From: Algoriphagus hitonicola
GTDB taxonomy: Bacteria; Bacteroidota; Bacteroidia; Cytophagales; Cyclobacteriaceae
DNA: 64,000 nucleotides
Direction: 5' to 3'
Assembly (NCBI RefSeq): GCF_900113375.1
Contig: NZ_FOPC01000007.1
Coordinates: forward strand, 62,001 to 126,000
Below, one piece after another: positions 6,044 to 14,575 of this stretch. The notes under the pieces are model-generated. The model worked only from the letters and a program-made list of their open reading frames with translations. It did not search any database and was not told the origin of the DNA. The position numbers were made by a program, and so were the translations under genes. The number at the start of each line of letters is the position of its first letter. Position 1 is the first letter of the stretch.

Positions 6044-8221
6044 TCAATTTTCGACATTTTCCGGCAAGGCAAAAGCCACATAGGAATCTCCGCTTTTGGT
6101 GCCTTTGCCACCTCCACAGGCAATGACCAAAAACTGTTTACCGTCTTTTTCATACATCGCGGGCGTCGCATGTCCGGCAGCAGGTAAGTTGGCTTGCCAG
6201 AGTAATTCCCCAGTATCCTTATCAAATGCCCGGATTTTTTCATCTTTTGTGGCCGCTATGAAAAGTAGTCCGCCGGCTGTGACGACTGGTCCGCCGTAAT
6301 TTTCAGTCCCAGTATTGGTGAATCCCTGAGCGGCTAAACTGTCTATTTCTCCCAATGGAATCTGCCATTTTTTCAGTCCAGTTTGCATATCGAGTGCAGT
6401 GAGCAGGCCCCATGGAGGATTTGATCCATAAAGTCCCTCTTTGGTGAGGAGTTTTTTGTAGCCATTCATGTAGTAGCGGGGATTGAGATTACTCGGGGTG
6501 GATTCGAGTTCTACTTTGTCCCCTTCCTCAATAGTTCCCATCAGATAATCGACCAAGACTTTTCGAGTTTCTTGAGTCAAATAGTCAAAAGCCGGCATGG
6601 CTCCACGACCTTTTTGGAGGAGTTGATCCAAGGAGTCGGGGGTATATTTTTCCTGAATTTGAATCAAGCCCGGAATAGCAGGGGGATTTCCTTTTCGCTC
6701 CAATCCGTGACAATTGCCGCAGTAATTGGTGTAGGCGGATTTTCCTACATTTTCAAAATCCGCATTGGGTGTCATCTCGATGATCCAGGGGATTTGATTG
6801 GCGTTGACATAAAAAGTCTGGGTTTCAGGATCGAAAGCCGATCCACCCCATTCGGCCCCGCCGTCCATTCCAGGGAATAAAACAATCGGCTTTTCTGCAT
6901 TGGGAGGGAGCCACATATCTCCGTAAAGCGCATTTTTTAATTGATCCCGGATATCAGCTTCCCATTCAGGTTTGAGGTTCAAAATGTCTTTTTCCTCAAA
7001 AATCATATTCATAAAAGGTTCTGGAAGTGTCGGAGCGGGCTGAGTGGGACTGGTTTTTTCACCGGGAAGAGTACTTTGAGTAACGGGCATCTCCTCAATT
7101 GGCCAAACAGGTTCACCGGTTTCCCGATTTAGTACAAAAGTGTATCCTTGCTTGGAAGGCTGAGCGACGGCATCGATCCATTTTCCTTCCTTTTTGATCC
7201 GTATCAGGGTTGGAGGTGAAGGAAAATCCCGATCCCAAATATCATGATGAACCCCTTGAAAATGCCAGATTCTTTCCCCTGTTTTGGCATCAAGAGCGAT
7301 CAGGGAGTTGGCGAACAGGTTGTCTCCATGTCGATATCCACCCCAGAAGTCATAAGTAGCCGAACCGGTGGGTACAAAGACGATTCCTCTCGAATAATCG
7401 ACAACCATCCCCGCCCAATTATTTGCACCGCCGATTTGACGAATGTATGCTGGGTCCCAGGTCTCATATCCAAATTCCCCTTCTTTTGGGATGGTGTGAA
7501 AGGTCCATTCCAGTTTTCCAGTCTCGATATGATAGGCTCGAATATGACCCGGTGCAGCGTCAAGTCCCTCAGAAAGGCGCATGCCGATAATTACCAAGTC
7601 TTGGTAAACTACTCCTGGGGCATTGGCCACGATTAAAAAATCCTCCCGCTCTGAATCCAAATTTTTACGCAGATCCAGTTTTCCATTGTCACCAAAATCT
7701 TCAATGGGATTTCCCGTTTCAGCGTCCACAGCCATCAGCCAATTGCCAGCACCGAAAAGTATGCGTTTATCTTCCCCTTTTTCCCAGTAGGATACTCCGC
7801 GATTTGTTCCAGCCCAGGAGTTTTCCCCTCCTAAAATCTCGAATGGATCAAATCTCCAAATTTCAGTCCCCGTTGATGCATCTAAAGCAAAAATATTCAG
7901 TGAAGGTGTGCTGCCGTAGAGCAATCCGTTTTTGACAATCGGCTGGCATTGTATCTGAGATCGTTCGGTGACATCTTCCGTGCGATAAGTCCAGGCTACC
8001 TCGAGCTGAGCGACATTTTCTTTGGTGATTTGGGAAAGGCTAGAATACCGGCTCCCATCTTCAGGGCCTCCGTAATGAGACCAATCCGTGTAGTCAATTT
8101 CTGAATTGGGAGATTGGCAGGAAAGGGCCAAAATGGAGCCCAATAAAAGTAGAATGGTACCTGTTGAAGGGGAAAAGAATGAAGGAAATGTAGCTTTGAG
8201 GAAGGGGAGAATGGCGCACAT
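6044..8221 (-). CDS. PQQ-dependent dehydrogenase with built-in cytochrome c domain, lipoprotein
   Basis: A 725-residue quinoprotein with an eight-bladed PQQ propeller. A cytochrome c domain is inserted near the C-terminal third: CGNCH at residues 501-505 binds haem c covalently. The N-terminus has a signal sequence ending in LALSC, so it should be anchored by lipid on the periplasmic side. Propeller repeats with W-docking motifs (ALDAxTGxxxW) occur several times. The enzyme oxidises a sugar or alcohol and passes electrons via haem to the respiratory chain. The inserted haem domain matches Bacteroidota PQQ sugar dehydrogenases. PQQ synthesis genes are not in the window. It is first of a two-gene unit with the GH16 hydrolase, which suggests oxidation of a released sugar (inference). 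Confidence 0.88.
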   Translation of the reverse strand: MCAILPFLKATFPSFFSPSTGTILLLLGSILALSCQSPNSEIDYTDWSHYGGPEDGSRYSSLSQITKENVAQLEVAWTYRTEDVTERSQIQCQPIVKNGLLYGSTPSLNIFALDASTGTEIWRFDPFEILGGENSWAGTNRGVSYWEKGEDKRILFGAGNWLMAVDAETGNPIEDFGDNGKLDLRKNLDSEREDFLIVANAPGVVYQDLVIIGMRLSEGLDAAPGHIRAYHIETGKLEWTFHTIPKEGEFGYETWDPAYIRQIGGANNWAGMVVDYSRGIVFVPTGSATYDFWGGYRHGDNLFANSLIALDAKTGERIWHFQGVHHDIWDRDFPSPPTLIRIKKEGKWIDAVAQPSKQGYTFVLNRETGEPVWPIEEMPVTQSTLPGEKTSPTQPAPTLPEPFMNMIFEEKDILNLKPEWEADIRDQLKNALYGDMWLPPNAEKPIVLFPGMDGGAEWGGSAFDPETQTFYVNANQIPWIIEMTPNADFENVGKSAYTNYCGNCHGLERKGNPPAIPGLIQIQEKYTPDSLDQLLQKGRGAMPAFDYLTQETRKVLVDYLMGTIEEGDKVELESTPSNLNPRYYMNGYKKLLTKEGLYGSNPPWGLLTALDMQTGLKKWQIPLGEIDSLAAQGFTNTGTENYGGPVVTAGGLLFIAATKDEKIRAFDKDTGELLWQANLPAAGHATPAMYEKDGKQFLVIACGGGKGTKSGDSYVAFALPENVEN

Positions 8222-8330
8222 TCTATTGGGATTTAAATTATTCCGAGAATATGCGCATTTTCTTTTAAAAATCCTTTGAGATGCAAAAATCAGTTGGGTG
8301 ACCTAAAAAATTTTTACTTAGTCAGAGTAA

Positions 8331-9155
8331 CTATTGTTGGTATGGAAAATCCAAAGGATCCGGAAATGTAAATTCAAATCCGGAATCGATAATTTTCTGG
8401 GAAGAAACGAGACGCTGTTCGGCTGGATTTTCGGGAGCGAAGCTAGCAGGAGGAGCAATTCCAAGATCTTGAGCATTTTTCTCATAAACTTCCTTTCGCA
8501 GTGGATGAAGCGGAGCTACTCCGTTGAAGGTTTTGCCCCATAACTCGTTTGCTAGAATAAAATGCATCATCTGCACCGCGTCATTTCTGTAGATGTAATT
8601 GACTCTAGTATGGCCGATCACATTTTCTTTTCCGGAGAAATATCTTCCTGGAATGCGATCATCACCTAATAATCCTCCAAATCGGACGATGGTCAAGTCT
8701 TGCTCAAGATTGTCAAGAAGGTAGCGCTCTGCTTTCCATAGCGCAGGGTTACCGGCGGTACTAAGGCTGATGGCTTCTTCTTCAGTATATTCCTCGGAGC
8801 GAAAATCCTCTGGATAAACTCCCGTCGAACTCACATATAGGACCTTTTGGATGGGGGAATTATTAAGCAAGGCGGTAAGGAACTTCAACTGCTCCAAATA
8901 CTTTTCTCCGCCGTCCTGCCGACTACGGGGAGGAATATTAAGTACGATGACATCTCCTTGGAAAAGTTGATGAAATCCTGAGCCTATAGGGTGAGGATCT
9001 AGCGCAAAATGAATGGAGGGAATTCCCAAATTTTGAAGTGAAGAAGCTTTTGCTGAAGTAGTCGAACTTCCGATTACTTTAACATTTTTTTCTAAAAGCA
9101 ATTTTGCCAAGGGCAATCCGATCCAACCAAGTCCGATGATTGAAATTTTATTCAT
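8331..9155 (-). CDS. Atypical SDR / NAD(P)-binding epimerase-like protein (YeeZ type)
   Basis: About 274 residues with a Rossmann fold: the nucleotide-binding loop IGLGWIGLPLA at the very N-terminus, then VLYVSSTGVYPE near residue 110 in the place of the SDR catalytic Ser strand, and a downstream WKAERYLL helix. The usual SDR YxxxK is not obvious, as in the YeeZ-like atypical group, whose role is unknown. ATG 9155 starts directly at the fold; ATG 9164 would add three residues. A terminator for the upstream hydroxylase gene separates the two, so it probably has its own transcript or depends on read-through. Confidence 0.7.
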   Translation of the reverse strand: MNKISIIGLGWIGLPLAKLLLEKNVKVIGSSTTSAKASSLQNLGIPSIHFALDPHPIGSGFHQLFQGDVIVLNIPPRSRQDGGEKYLEQLKFLTALLNNSPIQKVLYVSSTGVYPEDFRSEEYTEEEAISLSTAGNPALWKAERYLLDNLEQDLTIVRFGGLLGDDRIPGRYFSGKENVIGHTRVNYIYRNDAVQMMHFILANELWGKTFNGVAPLHPLRKEVYEKNAQDLGIAPPASFAPENPAEQRLVSSQKIIDSGFEFTFPDPLDFPYQQ

Positions 9156-9170
9156 GGGCTTCATGATTAA

Positions 9171-9194
9171 AAAACCTCCCGTGAGAGAGGTTTT
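9171..9194 (-). terminator. Terminator after the fatty-acid hydroxylase gene
   Basis: AAAACCTC at 9171-9178 pairs with GAGGTTTT at 9187-9194. On the minus strand the stem is followed by a run of six T. It lies between the hydroxylase stop and the SDR start. Confidence 0.7.
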
Positions 9195-9197
9195 GAT

Positions 9198-9821
9198 TTA
9201 ATCTCTTTTTGGCATAGTGCCGAGAATAATATCCCATAGCGGGGTACTTACCCCAAAAGCGACATCAGGATCTTTGTAGTGATGGATGGCATGATTGACC
9301 CAGAGTATTTTCAGGAAATTCTTTGGAGGATTGTAGGCATGGACAATGTAATGGACACCCAAGTAACTGGCATATCCGATTAAGAATCCCGGAAGGAAAT
9401 AAAATGCAAAATCACCCATGATCAATTTAAAAACCAAATAAGCAATCGCCGCATAGGCCGCACTGACAAAAGGAGGCATGGCTAATCGATCCTTGTCTTT
9501 TGGGTAATCATGATGTACGCCGTGAACAGAATATTGGAGTTTGTCCTTCATCGGGGTATCAGGTTCCATGTGAAAAAAATACTTGTGCATCATGTATTCT
9601 ACAAAAGTGAAGAATATATATCCAGCAAAAAGTATTACTAATCCTTTTGCAAAAGGAATCGTGGTATCCAAGGCGTAATAGAATGAAATTGCCGACAAAA
9701 CGCCAAACATCGTAATCGGGATACTGATATGTGTCCGAGATAGACGTTCTAATATTGGGTTATCGAACATTCTAACTGAACCAAAATTGTCCGGTCTTTC
9801 GAGTCTTCCAATCTTTTTCAT
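9198..9821 (-). CDS. Fatty acid hydroxylase (sterol desaturase superfamily)
   Basis: A 207-residue integral membrane di-iron enzyme. It has two N-terminal and about two more membrane segments and the full histidine set: HKYFFH, HGVHHDYPKD, HYIVH and NHAIHHY. The HxxxxH, HxxHH and HxxHH spacing and the HHDYPKDKDRL stretch match fatty-acid 2-hydroxylases (FA2H/Scs7 type) better than sterol desaturases or carotenoid hydroxylases. In Bacteroidota this activity would put a 2-hydroxyl on sphingolipid or sulfonolipid acyl chains. No lipid-synthesis genes lie next to it. A TACCTTTG promoter element stands 17 bases before the ATG. Confidence 0.85.
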   Translation of the reverse strand: MKKIGRLERPDNFGSVRMFDNPILERLSRTHISIPITMFGVLSAISFYYALDTTIPFAKGLVILFAGYIFFTFVEYMMHKYFFHMEPDTPMKDKLQYSVHGVHHDYPKDKDRLAMPPFVSAAYAAIAYLVFKLIMGDFAFYFLPGFLIGYASYLGVHYIVHAYNPPKNFLKILWVNHAIHHYKDPDVAFGVSTPLWDIILGTMPKRD

Positions 9822-9838
9822 ATTGTTCGTGAATTAAT

Positions 9839-9846
9839 CAAAGGTA
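9839..9846 (-). promoter_or_regulatory. Minus 7 promoter element of the fatty-acid hydroxylase gene
   Basis: On the minus strand this reads TACCTTTG, a full match to the Bacteroidota TAnnTTTG element. It would place the transcript start about 10-12 bases before the ATG at 9821. I see no TTG at the ideal -33 distance. Confidence 0.45.
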
Positions 9847-9933
9847 AAATAAATAGTTGGTTTTAATAAGTACTGCAAAAATAGCCCTTAAGGTTTGGTG
9901 TCACTGTGATTTTTGTCAGTTTATTTTAGTTTT

Positions 9934-11070
9934 TTAAATGGTAGCCAGGGTTTTTTCTATGGTTTTCTGGTAATAGTCCACATAACGTGGCAGAATTTGA
10001 GAAATGTCAAATTCCTTTGCGCGAGCCAATGCATTGGCTTTAAATGTTGCAAAATGTTCATCCGAAAGGATTCTCAAGGCTTTCACCTTCATATCTTGAA
10101 TATCGCCAATTTCGCAGACATGTCCGGTAACTCCGTCGATATTCAATTCCGGAATACCTCCGGCATTTGATGTCAGAATTGGTACTTCACAAGCCATGGC
10201 CTCCAGTGCCGCCAAGCCAAAACTTTCTTTTTCCGAAGGCATGATAAATAGATCCGCCACCGACAGCACTTCCTCCACAGCATCGAGTTTGCCCAGAAAC
10301 CGAATGTCTTCGCAGGTACCCAGGTCTCTACAGAGACGCTCCATTTTGTCCCGCTCTGGGCCATCTCCGACCAGAAGTAGCTTGGCTGGGATTTCCTTTC
10401 GTACTTCATAAAATACTCGCACGACATCTTCCACTCGCTTTACTTTTCGGAAGTTGGACGTATGGACGAGTAGCTTTTCATCATTGGGACAGATGGCTTT
10501 TTTGAAATGTTCTTTTTTCTGTTTTTTGAATCGCTCCAAGTCGATGAAATTCGGGATGACTTCGATCTCTCGCTTGATATCAAAATATGCAAAGGTTTCT
10601 TTTCTCAAATCTTCGGAAACTGCAGTAACTCCATCGGATTTATTGATGCTGAAAGTGACTACCGGTTCGTAGCTTGGGTCTTTTCCGACCAACGTAATAT
10701 CCGTTCCGTGGAGCGTAGTGACTACAGGGATCTGAATGCCTTGGTCTTTCAGGATTTGCTTGGCCATATAAGCCGCAGAAGCATGAGGAATGGCATAGTG
10801 TACATGCAGCAAGTCCAGGTTTTCATATTTGACCACAGAGACCATTTTACTGGCTAAAGCCAATTCGTAGGGAGCATGTTCAAAAAGAGGATAGCTTTTG
10901 ATATCTACCTCGTGATAATAGAGGTTTTCGCTGAAAAAATCCAGACGGGATGGCTGACTGTAAGTGATAAAATGAACTTCATGACCGACTTTGGCCAAGC
11001 CTTTTCCCAGCTCGGTAGCCACTACCCCGCTCCCACCAAAGGTAGGATAACATACAATTCCAATTTTCAT
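9934..11070 (-). CDS. bshA: N-acetyl-alpha-D-glucosaminyl L-malate synthase
   Basis: A 378-residue GT4 glycosyltransferase that joins UDP-GlcNAc to L-malate, the first step of bacillithiol synthesis. The start KIGIVCYPTFGGSGVVATELG is the characteristic BshA N-terminus; HVHYAIPHA and TTLHGTDITLVG follow. The C-terminal nucleotide-binding domain has the E-x7-E motif (EKESFGLAALEAMACEVPI). Length matches the Bacillus and Bacteroidota enzymes. The other bacillithiol genes (bshB, bshC) are not in the window. It implies that this organism uses bacillithiol instead of glutathione as its main low-molecular thiol. Confidence 0.92.
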   Translation of the reverse strand: MKIGIVCYPTFGGSGVVATELGKGLAKVGHEVHFITYSQPSRLDFFSENLYYHEVDIKSYPLFEHAPYELALASKMVSVVKYENLDLLHVHYAIPHASAAYMAKQILKDQGIQIPVVTTLHGTDITLVGKDPSYEPVVTFSINKSDGVTAVSEDLRKETFAYFDIKREIEVIPNFIDLERFKKQKKEHFKKAICPNDEKLLVHTSNFRKVKRVEDVVRVFYEVRKEIPAKLLLVGDGPERDKMERLCRDLGTCEDIRFLGKLDAVEEVLSVADLFIMPSEKESFGLAALEAMACEVPILTSNAGGIPELNIDGVTGHVCEIGDIQDMKVKALRILSDEHFATFKANALARAKEFDISQILPRYVDYYQKTIEKTLATI

Positions 11071-11336
11071 AGCTTTGATTTACGCCTTTTTGGCTAATCT
11101 GTTTTAAACACGCATACCTGTTAAATTTGTTCAATTAAGGCGGTATTTATGTTGGCTCCTCTTGAGGTTATTTTTAATATAAAGTAAAGATAAACTGATT
11201 ATCAAGAAATTGTAGGGTTTATACCTTTGGTTTTGCTTTTTGACTTGGGAAGAGATTTATAGGATATTTGAAATCGAAAAGGGATTTATTTGGGATTTAC
11301 TCTTATTTTAAAATTTGATATCAAAAATGTGTTTTT

Positions 11337-12653
11337 ATGCTTCAATCCATTCTTGTTTTATTTATCCTAATCGCCACTATGGCGGCATGCAGCCCTCCGG
11401 TCGAGAGTACATCAGACTCACTTCCTGATTGGTCGGATAATCCTTGGCCCGAAATCCGAAAAGAGCGAATCAACCGCCTTTTACCAGAAGCGATGAAAGC
11501 GGCAGGAGTGGACTGTTGGATCAGTATCTGTCGGGAAAATCACAATGATCCCATCGCTTCTCATATTGGGGGAGAAAATGCCGGTGGAACGGCCGTTTTT
11601 CTATTTTACCTCGATGAAGGGGGATTTCATTCCTTGGTGTTTTCGCCAGATGGCGAAGCCACCGCACTGGATGAATTGGATATTCATGAAGAAGTGAGGA
11701 GAGTGCCTCGTGGAGAATCCGCAGTGGAGGCCGCAGCCGCTTTTATTGGAGAAAAGAATTTTGGGAAAATCGCGGTGAATAGTTCCGAATCCAATGCCAT
11801 GGCTGATGGATTATCCTACAGCCAGCGTATGGAGCTAGAAGAAGCTTTAGGCGAGGTAGCAGATAAAATGGTTTCTTCCACCGAATTAGTTTATGAATGG
11901 CTTTCGATCAAGCTTCCGGCTGAAGTCGAAATCATGCGTCAAGCCGCCCAATTGGCTTCAGATTTTCAGTATCAAGCCTATGACATGATAGAGCCTGGAA
12001 AAACCACCGATGCGGAAGTCGCTCAATTTTTAAAAGAAAAAATGTCAGAATATGGCGTAAAAGATGCCTGGCACCCTGATCAAAATCCCAATGTGAATTC
12101 CGGGCCCGATCGGGGACATTCGCATGCTACAGAAAAGGTGATCATGCCTGGGGATGTGATTCAGATTGATTTCGGGGTGAAACTTTATGATATCTGGGTC
12201 AGTGATATTCAGCGCTTCGCCTATGTGCTGAACGAAGGGGAGACGGAAGCTCCTGCAGCTATTCAATCTTACTGGGAGCATGGCAAAGCAGGTTCTCGAG
12301 CAGCCTTTGCAGCAATGAAGCCGGGAGTCAAGGGCGTGGAGGTAGATCGGGCACAACGGGAACTGATGGAAAAGGCCGGTTCGGAATATGTCATGTGGAG
12401 TACCGGTCATCCGGTGGGTTATGTAGCTCATGATGTAGGTCCTAATTTAGGCGGAGCCCAAAGCCCATCTGTGCGGCCTGCTGCCGAAAAGGAATTAAAA
12501 GCAGGAATGGTATTCGCTTTCGATGGATTCCATTCTTGGAAACGAACCGATGGCACCTTCAAAACAATTTCTGTGGAGGAAATGGCTGTGGTGACAGAAT
12601 ATGGGGCTGAATTTTTGATCCAGCCTCAAGAGGAATTGATTCTGGTGAGGTAG
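11337..12653 (+). CDS. M24-family peptidase (Xaa-Pro aminopeptidase-like), lipoprotein
   Basis: A 438-residue pita-bread peptidase preceded by a lipoprotein signal (lipobox ATMAAC). The N-terminal creatinase-like domain (about 35-190) is followed by the M24 domain (about 195-430). Candidate metal ligands are D278 (IDFG), D290 (SDIQR), H358 (GHPVG), E414 (SVEEMAV), and D396 in FAFDGF, where the family almost always has Glu (TIEPG). The active site is thus nearly complete, with one Glu-to-Asp change. It should cut N-terminal dipeptides containing proline, in the periplasm. It is a single-gene unit followed by two hairpins. Confidence 0.82.
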   Translation: MLQSILVLFILIATMAACSPPVESTSDSLPDWSDNPWPEIRKERINRLLPEAMKAAGVDCWISICRENHNDPIASHIGGENAGGTAVFLFYLDEGGFHSLVFSPDGEATALDELDIHEEVRRVPRGESAVEAAAAFIGEKNFGKIAVNSSESNAMADGLSYSQRMELEEALGEVADKMVSSTELVYEWLSIKLPAEVEIMRQAAQLASDFQYQAYDMIEPGKTTDAEVAQFLKEKMSEYGVKDAWHPDQNPNVNSGPDRGHSHATEKVIMPGDVIQIDFGVKLYDIWVSDIQRFAYVLNEGETEAPAAIQSYWEHGKAGSRAAFAAMKPGVKGVEVDRAQRELMEKAGSEYVMWSTGHPVGYVAHDVGPNLGGAQSPSVRPAAEKELKAGMVFAFDGFHSWKRTDGTFKTISVEEMAVVTEYGAEFLIQPQEELILVR

Positions 12654-12663
12654 ATTTTAGCGA

Positions 12664-12733
12664 AACCTTTGAGATCTTTTTAGACCTCGAAGGTTTATAA
12701 AAGAATAAAAATCTTCGGGGTTTATAAAACCCC
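12664..12733 (+). terminator. Pair of terminator-like hairpins after the M24 gene
   Basis: Hairpin 1: AACCTTTGAG at 12664-12673 pairs imperfectly with CTCGAAGGTT at 12686-12695. Hairpin 2: GGGGTTT at 12717-12723 pairs perfectly with AAACCCC at 12727-12733. Both contain GGTTTATAAAA-like stretches, so they may be degenerate copies of one unit. The rest of the 324-base gap up to 12978 holds the promoter of the next gene. Confidence 0.55.
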
Positions 12734-12886
12734 AAAGGTTTAGCGCAGCCGCCAAATGTTCAGCAATTTGGGCTGAAACCAGGAATTCGAAAATCGAGTA
12801 AACGATCAAACCGTATCCTAAAGGGACTTTAACTAGCAACTTGAGGCTGTTTTGAAAAAAAATGACAAAAATTTCTTAGTAAACAC

Positions 12887-12919
12887 TTGACTTTTTCATG
12901 GGGGGGGGCAGTATGTTTA
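12887..12919 (+). promoter_or_regulatory. Promoter with a nine-G spacer run, before the small peptide gene
   Basis: TTG at 12887-12889 and TATGTTTA at 12912-12919 (one mismatch to TAnnTTTG) are 22 bases apart, slightly longer than the 19-20 seen at the tRNA promoters here. The spacer contains nine consecutive G (12900-12908). A homopolymer in a promoter spacer can change length by slippage and so switch promoter strength. The leader from the predicted start to the ATG at 12978 is about 50 bases. Confidence 0.45.
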
Positions 12920-12977
12920 GTTTAAGTTTTCGGCGCTGAGGGCTTTTATATTATTTCTAAACAATCAATTTATCAAA

Positions 12978-13193
12978 ATGAAAAATTCAATTAAAAAACT
13001 CGTTTTGGCTTTAAGTCTATTACTTTTCCTGGGTGCTATATCCAGTAACACCATGGCACAAAGTGATGTGATTTATTGTAAATGGTCTGAGGAGGTTCAG
13101 TTTTGTTTAACTACAGCCCCTGATGGATTATGTGCTTATGGAGGTGCCGACTGTTCAACAACCTATCCCGTAGTTGAGGCATCCGAGCTTTAA
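12978..13193 (+). CDS. Small secreted cysteine-containing peptide, unknown function
   Basis: A 71-residue precursor. Residues 1-27 form a clear signal peptide (KK-rich start, hydrophobic LVLALSLLLFLGAI core, cleavage after TMA-Q). The mature part is about 43 residues with four cysteines (CKWSEEVQFC, GLCAYG, ADC), enough for two disulfides. No family is recognised. It sits directly before a DUF4221 lipoprotein, with a hairpin in between. That layout recalls the small NVEALA-type secreted peptides found next to beta-propeller lipoproteins in Bacteroides, but the NVEALA motif itself is absent, so this is only an analogy. Confidence 0.6.
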   Translation: MKNSIKKLVLALSLLLFLGAISSNTMAQSDVIYCKWSEEVQFCLTTAPDGLCAYGGADCSTTYPVVEASEL

Positions 13194-13210
13194 GGGTTAA
13201 ATTCTCTAAT

Positions 13211-13239
13211 CAGGTCTAGCCACAATAGGGCTAGGCCTG
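13211..13239 (+). terminator. Terminator or attenuator between the small peptide and DUF4221 genes
   Basis: CAGGTCTAGCC at 13211-13221 pairs with GGCTAGGCCTG at 13229-13239 (11 base pairs, one G-U), followed by ATTTTATTTT. It would end most transcripts after the peptide gene and let some pass to the lipoprotein gene. Confidence 0.75.
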
Positions 13240-13353
13240 ATTTTATTTTGATAATAAAATCTATCAAATCGAGAATGACATGGAAATCACCTATTGGCAT
13301 GACTATCAAACCTACAAGGTTTAATGTTGCCTCTGAAAATCAATTATATACAG

Positions 13354-14502
13354 ATGAAAGAAAAACTAGTATTATTACTTCTTCTTTTTCACATTTCATG
13401 TAATGAAAGGAAAATAAATTCTGATAATCCTTTAGATTTCATTGTAGACACGACTACAATTTCCATTGATCCAAAAATAGATCTCTACACTAGAACCCTG
13501 CAGTATTTTGATGGTGATCTTTATTGGTGGAATGCAAATCAGCAAACCATTTCAGTTTTTAATCTTACCAGCAAAACCTTAAAGAAATCAATAAAATTAG
13601 AGACGGAGGGCCCAAATGGGTTAGGTATGCCTCTTGGTTTCTACGTGGCTAATGAGGATAGTATTTACATTCCAACTATGGCGTACCAATTTGTGTTGAT
13701 TGACTCAGATGGAAATAAGCTTCTTGAATATGATTATTTTAATGAATCTAAACTTGGAGGAGTCTTTGTCTCAATGACTAGATTTTCGAATACTATTCAA
13801 AAAGATGGAAAAGGCCGATATTTCTTTTTAATGGGAGATCTTCAGAATATTTTCCCTTCTGACTTAAATGAAGAGACTTTAAAAGATTATCCTCCAATCT
13901 TTTCCTTCAATCAAAAAAGCGAAAAATTTGATTACTTGGCATTCAAGGCGCCTGAGTCTTTGTTGAAGTTTAATGATGCGATAGATTTTGGTCTTTCTGC
14001 TACTTCGAATTCACTTCTCCTACTCCATGATCAAAGTAATACCATGTTTGAAATTGATTTTAATGGAAATAGATTTGAAGAATATAAGTTAAAATCTAAT
14101 TTGATTCGGAATTTTTCTAATGAATATTGGAATTCTCCTAGAATGTCCCAATCTCCTAATGAAAATATCAATCTTCTGTACAAGAGCTCTTCGAATTTGG
14201 GTATATCCTTTGATGCATATAATAACTTGTTATTTCGTTTTGGTTGGCCGGGAGAAGATATCTCAGGCGATGAGGATGCTATGAAATTTGGATATACGCC
14301 AAGGTTTTTCACCATCAGTATATATAATCTGGAGGATTTTTCCTTAATAAAGGAGTTTGTTCTTCCTAGAAATGTGTATTTAAGCCACCATTACTTTATT
14401 GATAAAAACGGACTAAACTTGTTCCCTATGCATCCTGATAATCCATCTTTCAAAGAGGATGAATTAGTTTTTCACACATTCAACTTTAATGACCTAAGAT
14501 AA
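13354..14502 (+). CDS. DUF4221-family lipoprotein (six-bladed beta-propeller type)
   Basis: About 382 residues from ATG 13354; the next upstream ATG (13324) would add ten residues before the signal sequence. The signal MKEKLVLLLLLFHISC ends in a lipobox, so the protein should be membrane-anchored. The rest is made of beta-rich repeats with no catalytic motif (for example LYWWNANQQTISVFNL and IYIPTMAYQFVLIDSDGNKL), as in DUF4221 proteins that are predicted to fold as six-bladed propellers. Function is unknown. The gene is clearly more AT-rich than those around it, suggesting transfer. A short palindrome, AAACCT-ACA-AGGTTT, lies at 13308-13322 before it. Confidence 0.7.
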   Translation: MKEKLVLLLLLFHISCNERKINSDNPLDFIVDTTTISIDPKIDLYTRTLQYFDGDLYWWNANQQTISVFNLTSKTLKKSIKLETEGPNGLGMPLGFYVANEDSIYIPTMAYQFVLIDSDGNKLLEYDYFNESKLGGVFVSMTRFSNTIQKDGKGRYFFLMGDLQNIFPSDLNEETLKDYPPIFSFNQKSEKFDYLAFKAPESLLKFNDAIDFGLSATSNSLLLLHDQSNTMFEIDFNGNRFEEYKLKSNLIRNFSNEYWNSPRMSQSPNENINLLYKSSSNLGISFDAYNNLLFRFGWPGEDISGDEDAMKFGYTPRFFTISIYNLEDFSLIKEFVLPRNVYLSHHYFIDKNGLNLFPMHPDNPSFKEDELVFHTFNFNDLR

Positions 14503-14575
14503 CTTTTACTTAAGGTATTTCTAGAATTAAATATATAATTATCCGAAAAGATATTGAAAAATATTTTAGCGATTT

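Noticed and set aside
12657-12839. Open frame of 60 codons on the minus strand after the M24 gene
   Set aside because: It runs through the two terminator hairpins and has no coding character; the region is better explained by terminators and the promoter of the next gene.
13241-13324. Protein-like frame ending ITYWHDYQTYKV just before the DUF4221 gene
   Set aside because: Only about 27 codons, no signal or family, and it lies after the attenuator; it may be the relic of a longer gene, but chance cannot be excluded.
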